From Bacillota bacterium (lineage in GTDB: Bacteria; Bacillota; Clostridia; Lachnospirales; Lachnospiraceae): a stretch of 58,840 bases of DNA. Position 1 is the stretch's first letter, and each line of letters begins with the position of its first letter. The stretch spans positions 1 through 58,840 of the forward strand of contig JAEYQV010000064.1 of NCBI GenBank assembly GCA_023409835.1, in the 5' to 3' direction. Shown in pieces: positions 52,813 through 58,840 of this stretch. The translations under genes were made by a program, and so were the position numbers. The notes beneath the pieces are model-generated. The model ran no database searches and was not told the origin of the DNA. It saw only the letters and a list, made by a program, of their open reading frames with translations.

Positions 52813-53901
52813 ATGGAAGATAGAAGTCAGGAAGTATTAAAAAAATACCGTCTGAAGGTATACAATATATATAGAGCCCGGGGTGCATTTATACTGGAAA
52901 CCGACTGCGGCCTAAAGCTTTTTAAATGCTTTGAAGGTTCCCGTAACCGGGCATTGTTTGAGAATAAAGTGAAAGAGCACCTGTTTCAGAACGGATATTG
53001 TAATACGGATTTGTTTGTCAGGACCCTCGAGGATGACATCATTTCCGAGGACTCCGCCGGCTGCCAGTATATTATGAAGAACTGGTTCTGGGGAGAGGAA
53101 TGCAATTTGAAGGAATTATCCCAGATTGAGATGGCTTCCTCCAATTTGGCTAAGCTTCATTGTATTCTGCAGAATGTGGATTTTACAAAGGAGCAGATTG
53201 AGCATAATATTTCTGCGGATCTGACAGAAACCTTTGAAAAGAGGAATCGGGAGCTAAAGCGAGTGAAGGGTTATATAAGGGATAAGAGGCAGAAGAATGA
53301 ATTTGAAGTCTCTTATCTGAATTATTATGACATCTTCTATGAGCAGGGACTACAGGCGGCTGAGAAACTGGCGAATTCTGCTTATGCAGAGCTGCTGGCA
53401 GATTCCGTCCGAGAACAAAGAGTCTGCCATGGCAATTATACCTACCATAATATCATTATGCTTAAGAATAAGGCTGAGGCAATGTCCAAAGCTTATGTTC
53501 CGCCGGGGTGGATCAACCGGCAGCCCTTGTCCGCAACGGAGCTGTCTGCAGCCTGCAACCAAATGATGGCTACAACTAATTTTGAAAAATCCTATATCGG
53601 ACTCCAGATATCGGATCTTTACCAGTTTGTCAGAAAGGTCATGGAGAAGAATGACTGGGATATCCTATATGGCAGCAATATGATTGAAGCCTATGACAGG
53701 ATTAAACCAATCTCCAAAAGTGAGCTGATTATTCTGTATGTTCTTCTGCTGTATCCGGAGAAATTCTGGAAGATTACGAATTTCTATTATAACGGTAAGA
53801 AGGCCTGGGTCTCCGGACGTAATATTCAGAAGCTGAACAGCATAGGAGAACAGAACGTGAAGAAAGAGATGTTCCTTAAGAAACTGGAGAGTATCCTGTA
53901 A
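52813..53901 (+). CDS. CotS-family spore coat protein, kinase-like
   Basis: The 362-residue protein resembles CotS/CotI spore coat proteins with an aminoglycoside-phosphotransferase/choline-kinase-like fold: GLKLFKCFEGSRNRALFENKV, YIMKNWFWGEECNLK and a catalytic-loop-like VCHGNYTYHNIIM. TTNFEKSYIGLQISDLYQFVRKVM (quoted in part) follows. The usual HGD has become HGN, so catalytic activity is doubtful. An insertion of about 40 residues (near 225-262) separates the two halves of the motif. The ATG at 52813 has GGGGGGAT upstream. It is probably a coat protein made in the mother cell. Confidence 0.75.
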   Translation: MEDRSQEVLKKYRLKVYNIYRARGAFILETDCGLKLFKCFEGSRNRALFENKVKEHLFQNGYCNTDLFVRTLEDDIISEDSAGCQYIMKNWFWGEECNLKELSQIEMASSNLAKLHCILQNVDFTKEQIEHNISADLTETFEKRNRELKRVKGYIRDKRQKNEFEVSYLNYYDIFYEQGLQAAEKLANSAYAELLADSVREQRVCHGNYTYHNIIMLKNKAEAMSKAYVPPGWINRQPLSATELSAACNQMMATTNFEKSYIGLQISDLYQFVRKVMEKNDWDILYGSNMIEAYDRIKPISKSELIILYVLLLYPEKFWKITNFYYNGKKAWVSGRNIQKLNSIGEQNVKKEMFLKKLESIL

Positions 53902-53965
53902 TTATCGAAGCCTCCTTCTTTAAAGTCCCTGCTCCGGATTATTCTCATACAAGAAGGGCTGGGGA

Positions 53966-53994
53966 TTGCTAAGTAAGAGGAGGTAGGCTATAAT
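53966..53994 (+). promoter_or_regulatory. Promoter of the PEGA protein gene
   Basis: TTGCTA, 17 bp and TATAAT (53989-53994). The context GTAGGCTATAATA recurs in the promoter at 55613-55626. Confidence 0.65.
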
Positions 53995-54042
53995 AGAGCT
54001 ATAACATTCGGACAAAGCCGACAGGTAATTGAGGATATACAG

Positions 54043-55491
54043 ATGAAGATGGATCGAAGAAGTAAATATAAAATTAATTTTATACCGATTATCAGTATGA
54101 CAGCCGGATTGGCGGTTTTCTCGTTAATCTTAATTCTCACGCTATCGGAAGCCTCGAAGAATACGAAACCGACGGGCAAAATAATGCGGGAGAATCAGAA
54201 GGGTAATACGGTAGTAACGGAGGAAGCAGCAGTCACTCCCACCTATGACAGTGAGATGCTCGCTATTGTTAAGGAGCTGGAGCCGGACAGGAAAAGGATT
54301 ACCCTCTATGATACTTCCCGGTCAGAGGAACAGATTCTTACCTTTTCCGGAGGCTCAGATGTTAGGGATAAATATGGTCAGATCATCTCAATCAGCCAGA
54401 TTCCGGTCGGAACGATGGTAGATGTAGGTTATCTTAAGGATAGCAGCAAGCTGGTGAAGCTCCAGTCCTCCTCAAAGACCTGGGAATACCTCGGAGTTAA
54501 TAACCATGACTTTGATCAGGCGAATCACATTATTAGGATCGGTCAGACTAAATATAAATATACGGACGATATCCTTATCATAAATGGCGATAAATTTATA
54601 GGAGTTAAGGAACTGGCGGAACAGGATGAACTGGCCATCCGCGGTTATGAGGAGACCATCTGGTCCATAACGGTGACCCGGGGGCATGGGACCGTTAAGC
54701 TGGCTGATCCGGGGGCCTTTCTCGGTGGCTATGTAACCGTCGGCTATGAGGCAATGCAGCAGATAACAGAGGATCTTACACTTACGGTACGGGAAGGCGA
54801 ATTCAATTTAAGCGTGGAGAACGGGAAATACAGTGCCACGAAGAACGTTACGATACTACGGAATCAGGAAACCATTGTTTCCTTAAGCGGATTGGGGCCC
54901 GAAGCAATGAAGCATGGTCGGGTAACCTTTGATATTAAACCGTTCGGAGCAGATCTGTTTATTGATAAGGAGCTTACCAATTATGCGAATCCGGTTGAAT
55001 TACCCTACGGGGTGCATGAACTTGAAGTATCTCTTGGAGGATATGTCACCTATACAGGAAAACTGTATGTGGATGTTGCCGGAAAGAAGATTAAGATCAG
55101 CCTGCCGGAGGAGAAGAGCAGGGAGACGGCAGAGGTTGAAGAAACCACTGACGGCACAGTGGCTCCAAATACCGGCAAGAAGGTAGAATATAACAGGTGG
55201 AATATGCCGGGTACCGAGACGGAGGAGTCTTCATCCCAAGAAGATACAGAGGAAGACTACATCATTGATGAAGATCATCTGATCTATGTCCAGTATCCGG
55301 TGGGAGCGTCTGTATATCTGAATGGAGATTACATGGGAGTATCACCCGGAAGCTTTCAGAAGGTGATAGGAAGCCAGGTACTTACCTTTATCCGTGAAGG
55401 CTATGAAACCAAGAGCTATACGATAGACGTGCTGGATGATGGTCTTGATATGTACTTAAGCCTGCCGGAGCTGGTGGAAGTCGGCGAGTAG
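54043..55491 (+). CDS. PEGA-domain membrane-anchored protein
   Basis: The protein has 482 residues. A transmembrane helix at about 12-36 follows a short basic cytoplasmic part. A low-complexity region (about 40-70) comes next, then beta-rich domains. Two PEGA-like domains can be seen: one around GRVTFDIKPFGADLFIDKELTNYANPVELPYGVHELEVS (quoted in part, about 290-350), and a second near the C-terminus (LIYVQYPVGASVYLNGDYMGVSPGSF, about 425-475). PEGA domains often bind surface polymers. There is a Glu/Thr-rich linker between them. Its function is unknown; it is likely exposed outside the membrane. Confidence 0.78.
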   Translation: MKMDRRSKYKINFIPIISMTAGLAVFSLILILTLSEASKNTKPTGKIMRENQKGNTVVTEEAAVTPTYDSEMLAIVKELEPDRKRITLYDTSRSEEQILTFSGGSDVRDKYGQIISISQIPVGTMVDVGYLKDSSKLVKLQSSSKTWEYLGVNNHDFDQANHIIRIGQTKYKYTDDILIINGDKFIGVKELAEQDELAIRGYEETIWSITVTRGHGTVKLADPGAFLGGYVTVGYEAMQQITEDLTLTVREGEFNLSVENGKYSATKNVTILRNQETIVSLSGLGPEAMKHGRVTFDIKPFGADLFIDKELTNYANPVELPYGVHELEVSLGGYVTYTGKLYVDVAGKKIKISLPEEKSRETAEVEETTDGTVAPNTGKKVEYNRWNMPGTETEESSSQEDTEEDYIIDEDHLIYVQYPVGASVYLNGDYMGVSPGSFQKVIGSQVLTFIREGYETKSYTIDVLDDGLDMYLSLPELVEVGE

Positions 55492-55588
55492 AGCAATGCT
55501 GTTGTATCGTGTCACCTGACCTGCTATCCATTATAATTAAATCATATTTTGGAGCATCGTAACTTTTTGTGTCTACCGATTTTTTGCT

Positions 55589-55653
55589 CCCCTCTCTTTT
55601 CAAAATAGCTGATGTAGGCTATAATAAATGTAAATTTATGGAAAAGAGAGGGG
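55589..55653. promoter_or_regulatory. Promoter flanked by a 12-bp inverted repeat covering the next ribosome-binding site
   Basis: CCCCTCTCTTTT (55589-55600) is the exact complement of AAAAGAGAGGGG (55642-55653). Between them lies TTTTCA-N17-TATAAT (55597-55625). The right arm is the ribosome-binding site of the next gene (start 55660). Confidence 0.6.
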
Positions 55654-55659
55654 ATTTTT

Positions 55660-56808
55660 ATGGTGCAAAACCTGTTCAACCGAAATATCTTAATCTATAT
55701 CTATGCGGGGTTATGCGGATTGGGATTAGTCGTCCGCTTCATATTGGAATTGGTACATATTAATCTGATCAAAGAATCGGACAACCTCGGCGAAACCAAA
55801 AATAAGACATTAAAGCACATGAAGATGAAATTTGAGACATGCTATAAACTGAAAATAGGTGTGAATAATGTGGATACATTTGTGGATAAGAATATTTTAA
55901 GATACCGATTTGGTGGAGTTTTTTTATCCACATGGGAAAATCTCAGTGGACAAGTTCTCCTCTTGAGCTTCTTAATAGTACCAATTAGCACGGTTTTCGG
56001 CGTTATTTTTGACTGTGGACAAGATAGGATTATCAATGCGGGAGCTGTTGGTATTTTGGCAGGCTCAATTCTCTTGCTTGTGGATAAAATACTAAACCTT
56101 CAGACCAAGAAGAAGCTAATCCGGTTAAATCTGTTGGATTATCTTGAGAATTTCTGTAAAGTACGGCTGGAGCAGGAGACCTTCCACCCGGAAGCAATGG
56201 AGCAATACCGCAAGGAATATTTTCAGACAGCTGAAGCGAATAAACAGACCAGTGCAGCTGCAACCTTAATCAAGGACGATACAAAGAGTGAGCTTACCAG
56301 GAGAAGAGAGGCAAGACATAAGAAGGAAGAGGAGAAGAAAGCCTTAGCGATGAAGAGAGATGAGGAGCAAAAACGGATTGATCAGGTCCGGAAAGAAGAA
56401 GAAAAGAGAAAGATGGAGGAAAGGAAGAAAATTGCCGCCAGAAGAAGAGAAGAGGAACTCTTAAAGCTGGAAGAAGAGAGGGAAGCTCTGGAACGCAGAA
56501 GAGCAGAGATGAAGAAAAAGGCGGAGGATAAGCTTCAAGTTGTTGACAAGAAGCAGCATAGGGCAGAGGAAAATAATAAGCTTCTCAAAAGTATCGAGGA
56601 TGAGTTTGCAGCTGCAAAAAAACCGGATAATATGGAGGAGCTTGAAAAGGGAATGGATGAGATAGCTGCCGATCTGGATGCGACAATGAAGGAAAAGACC
56701 GAGAAGGAGACTCAGCCGCTGCAGGAGACGGTGAAAGCAAAGCCCCGGGGCATGAATACCCAGGAGGAAAAACTGATTGAGGATATCCTAAAAGAATTCT
56801 TTGCTTAA
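55660..56808 (+). CDS. Membrane protein with long charged coiled coil
   Basis: This 382-residue protein has a first membrane helix at about residues 9-31, a soluble loop, and two more helices near 97-117 and 124-143. Residues about 195-310 form a highly charged coiled coil rich in E, K and R (KKEEEKKALAMKRDEEQKR style). A short acidic tail ends EEKLIEDILKEFFA. It has no recognised domain. The charged coil may mediate self-association or binding of a cytosolic partner; this is inferred. It is flanked by its own promoter and a large terminator-like hairpin. Confidence 0.7.
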   Translation: MVQNLFNRNILIYIYAGLCGLGLVVRFILELVHINLIKESDNLGETKNKTLKHMKMKFETCYKLKIGVNNVDTFVDKNILRYRFGGVFLSTWENLSGQVLLLSFLIVPISTVFGVIFDCGQDRIINAGAVGILAGSILLLVDKILNLQTKKKLIRLNLLDYLENFCKVRLEQETFHPEAMEQYRKEYFQTAEANKQTSAAATLIKDDTKSELTRRREARHKKEEEKKALAMKRDEEQKRIDQVRKEEEKRKMEERKKIAARRREEELLKLEEEREALERRRAEMKKKAEDKLQVVDKKQHRAEENNKLLKSIEDEFAAAKKPDNMEELEKGMDEIAADLDATMKEKTEKETQPLQETVKAKPRGMNTQEEKLIEDILKEFFA

Positions 56809-56853
56809 GCCTGGCAGGCATAAGGCAATCACTATATAAAAGGTATCTGATAA

Positions 56854-56955
56854 CCGGAAAAGAGGACATTACTTCTGAACCGACCCCCATAAGTTAGGCC
56901 AAATTCTAACGAGTGGGAGGTCGGTTCACTTCGCTCGACAAGTCCTTTTTTTCGG
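56854..56955 (+). terminator. Nested hairpin with an IS3-like core, likely terminator
   Basis: Outer arms CCGGAAAAGAGGAC and GTCCTTTTTTTCGG enclose TGAACCGACCCCCA/TGGGAGGTCGGTTCA and an inner GTTAG/CTAAC hairpin. The inner arm TGAACCGACCCCCATAAGTTAG looks like an IS3-family terminal repeat. No transposase is present. The terminal T-run fits transcription termination of the preceding gene. Confidence 0.55.
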
Positions 56956-57071
56956 TTTTGCATATTTTATGCAGAGCTTGTAATCTATATCAATCGCATA
57001 TTTGGTGGAGGATTATAGTTATAATAGCGGTATATTCTGCTAGAGGTAACCTATTTTAGGCAGAATGATTA

Positions 57072-57100
57072 TTGAATAAAATGATTGTCTTTGCTAGAAT
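57072..57100 (+). promoter_or_regulatory. pgi promoter
   Basis: TTGAAT, 17 bp and TAGAAT (57095-57100). Confidence 0.7.
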
Positions 57101-57131
57101 ATAAGAAAAACAGGAAAAGGAGTATGATAAT

Positions 57132-58481
57132 ATGGCAAATAAAGTAACCTTTGATTATTCTACTGCGGGAAAGTTTGTCCAGGCTTCTGAGATAGAAATG
57201 ATTAAGTGTGCGGCGCTTTCAGCTAAGGAAACGCTGATGAACCGGACCGGTGCCGGCAAGGATTATCTTGGTTGGATTGATCTTCCTGTGGATTATGATA
57301 AGGAGGAATTTGCACGAATCGAGAAAGCAGCCGAGAAGATTAAAAAGGACTCGGAGGTTCTGCTGGTGATCGGTATCGGAGGATCTTATCTCGGAGCCAG
57401 AGCAGCAATCGAATTCCTTCGCCACAGCTTTTACAACTCGGTATCCAAGGAAATCCGGCAGACTCCGGAGATTTATTTTGTAGGGAATAATATCAGCAGC
57501 GTTTATATCAACCACCTGATTGAAGCCATCGGAGACAGAGATTTCTCTATAAATGTAATCAGCAAGTCCGGAACCACGACGGAACCGGCAATTGCCTTCC
57601 GTGTATTCAAAAAGCTCCTGAATGAGAAATATGGCAGGAAGGAAGCGGCTAAGAGAATCTATGCGACTACGGATAAAGAAAGAGGTGCCTTAAAGAAGCT
57701 GGCTACCGAAGAAGGCTATGAGAGCTTTGTGGTACCCGATGATGTCGGCGGACGCTATTCTGTACTGACAGCTGTTGGACTGCTTCCGATTGCCGTAAGC
57801 GGAGCAGATATCAGGAAGCTGATGGAGGGCGCAGCCAGCATGCGTAAATATTGTCTGGAGAAGCCCTATGAGGAGAATGACTCCTTAAGGTATGCAGCAG
57901 TCCGTAACATTCTGCTGAAGAAGGGTAAGAGTATTGAAATCCTTGTAAATTATGAGCCCTCTCTTCATTTTGTATCAGAATGGTGGAAGCAGCTCTTCGG
58001 TGAAAGCGAGGGCAAGGACCAGAAGGGTATCTACCCGGCATCCGTGGATTTCACAACAGATTTACACTCCATGGGACAATTTATTCAGGATGGCCAGAGA
58101 ACGATGTTTGAGACCGTTGTTACAATTGATCAATCCGCTTCTGAGATTATACTTGAAAAGGAAGAGGTGGACTTGGACGGACTGAACTATCTAGCCGGCA
58201 AGAGTGTTGATTTTGTTAATAAGAGTGCGATGAAGGGTACTCTGCTCGCACATACGGATGGTAATGTACCGAACCTTATGGTAGCGGTTCCGGAGAAGAA
58301 TGAATTCTATCTGGGTGAGCTGTTCTATTTCTTTGAATTTGCCTGCGGAGTCAGCGGATATATGCTCGGTGTGAATCCATTTGACCAGCCCGGTGTTGAG
58401 AGCTATAAGAGTAACATGTTCGCTCTGCTGGGAAAGCCTGGCTATGAAGCACAGAGAGAAGAGCTGCTGAAGCGGTTATAA
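57132..58481 (+). CDS. pgi: Glucose-6-phosphate isomerase
   Basis: Pgi interconverts glucose-6-phosphate and fructose-6-phosphate in glycolysis. The 449-residue product has the normal Firmicutes length and carries GIGGSYLGARAAIEFL, the phosphate-binding SKSGTTTEPAIAF, GGRYSVLTAVGLLP and the catalytic region ESEGKDQKGIYP. It ends with the histidine/lysine-containing ACGVSGYMLGVNPFDQPGVE block (quoted in part). AAAGGAG precedes the ATG. It is a single-gene unit with a good promoter and a following hairpin. Confidence 0.97.
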   Translation: MANKVTFDYSTAGKFVQASEIEMIKCAALSAKETLMNRTGAGKDYLGWIDLPVDYDKEEFARIEKAAEKIKKDSEVLLVIGIGGSYLGARAAIEFLRHSFYNSVSKEIRQTPEIYFVGNNISSVYINHLIEAIGDRDFSINVISKSGTTTEPAIAFRVFKKLLNEKYGRKEAAKRIYATTDKERGALKKLATEEGYESFVVPDDVGGRYSVLTAVGLLPIAVSGADIRKLMEGAASMRKYCLEKPYEENDSLRYAAVRNILLKKGKSIEILVNYEPSLHFVSEWWKQLFGESEGKDQKGIYPASVDFTTDLHSMGQFIQDGQRTMFETVVTIDQSASEIILEKEEVDLDGLNYLAGKSVDFVNKSAMKGTLLAHTDGNVPNLMVAVPEKNEFYLGELFYFFEFACGVSGYMLGVNPFDQPGVESYKSNMFALLGKPGYEAQREELLKRL

Positions 58482-58523
58482 TTTAATATAAGCAGCCGGA
58501 GTTATCTACGATTATAATCATAA

Positions 58524-58572
58524 GACAGCAGACATTTTCCTTAATCTTAGGTTTGGTCTGCTGTCACAATAA
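58524..58572 (+). terminator. Hairpin after pgi
   Basis: GACAGCAGAC pairs with GTCTGCTGTC around a 22-nt loop (58524-58565). No strong T-tract follows. Confidence 0.5.
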
Positions 58573-58630
58573 AAAGTTTTAAGAGTATAATATAGTAATC
58601 ATGATTTCATGGCTTTCCGCCTTGAGACGC

Positions 58631-58840
58631 TTATGAATAATACAACGTCAACTGTGCAGGTGCTTTTGAATCATGCTTAAGGTACAGACAGTATGTCGGG
58701 ATAGGGTACATATCTTTGAGCATTCGCAACCGAATCCCCTCTACCTCATCATGAGTGTGAACAGATTACTGCCTTGATACCTTACCAGAACCATTCGGCT
58801 GCTTAACATAGATATGACGAACCGCCCCTTTATGCAAGTA
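58631..58840 (-). pseudogene. Possible 3' end of a broken gene at the window edge
   Basis: The minus strand is open from the window edge in one frame (YLHKGAVRHIYV..., then ...THDEVEGIRLRMLKDMY) but is interrupted by a TAA at 58766-58768 and ends with a second TAA at 58631-58633. No family was recognised. It could be a degraded coding sequence or chance. Confidence 0.25.

Overview
The window looks like a chromosomal segment of a spore-forming, anaerobic Gram-positive bacterium of the class Clostridia, most likely a Lachnospiraceae member near the Lachnoclostridium/Clostridium phytofermentans group. This placement is an inference. It rests on the sporulation genes (spmA, spmB, a CotS-like coat protein, a YtvI-like permease), an anaerobic NrdG-type activase, an archaeal-type ProRS under a T-box, strong AGGAGG ribosome-binding sites with frequent TTG/GTG starts, and clostridial families such as the DUF6128-like protein. 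No phage, complete insertion sequence, CRISPR array or tRNA gene was found.

Layout. 1-2770 is an A/T-rich accessory segment with a small HTH protein and a large repetitive secreted protein. 2798-2994 is the first copy of a structured repeat element. 3123-20521 is a housekeeping block that largely follows the Bacillus subtilis yaaO-holB-yaaT-yabB-rsmI-abrB-tatD-ksgA order: murI, a GGDEF sensor, a yaaO-like decarboxylase, a guanylate-kinase-like gene, yaaR, holB, ricT, a trmN6-like gene, rsmI, a TPR/MORN membrane protein, abrB, spmA/B, an AmmeMemoRadiSam pair, tatD and rsmA. 20574-24327 holds carB behind a long leader. 24567-27185 holds a DUF6128-like gene, a GNAT enzyme and an NrdG-like activase. 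27385-28226 is tadA plus the large SRP RNA (with a textbook promoter), followed at once by the second structured repeat, whose 3' half is amplified as 78-bp tandem units up to 28703.

28929-34041 carries a cNMP-binding-domain protein, an ABC ATPase with no permease beside it, and a TPR-acidic-P-loop ATPase. 34133-40568 has a small Ig-like protein, murA, an HD-GYP protein, metK under a SAM-I riboswitch and a zinc-ribbon membrane protein. 40936-46053 has a two-component system and an SsuABC/TauABC-type uptake operon. That operon is preceded by an unclassified leader RNA with a terminator/anti-terminator switch. The rest holds a cytidylate-kinase-like gene, a YtvI-like permease, T-box-controlled proS, a GNAT gene, cca, a large palindromic element (52541-52702), a CotS-like pseudokinase, a PEGA protein, a membrane coiled-coil protein, a nested hairpin with an IS3-like core (56854-56955) and pgi.

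The strongest candidate for something undescribed is the repeat family at 2798-2994 and 28232-28703. Its terminal inverted repeats, long CUUG-capped hairpin and GAA-triloop hairpins keep their pairing while the paired bases change between copies. This points to a structured RNA or a mobile hairpin element rather than a coding sequence. The unclassified leader at 43288-43430 and the 162-bp palindrome at 52541-52702 come next.
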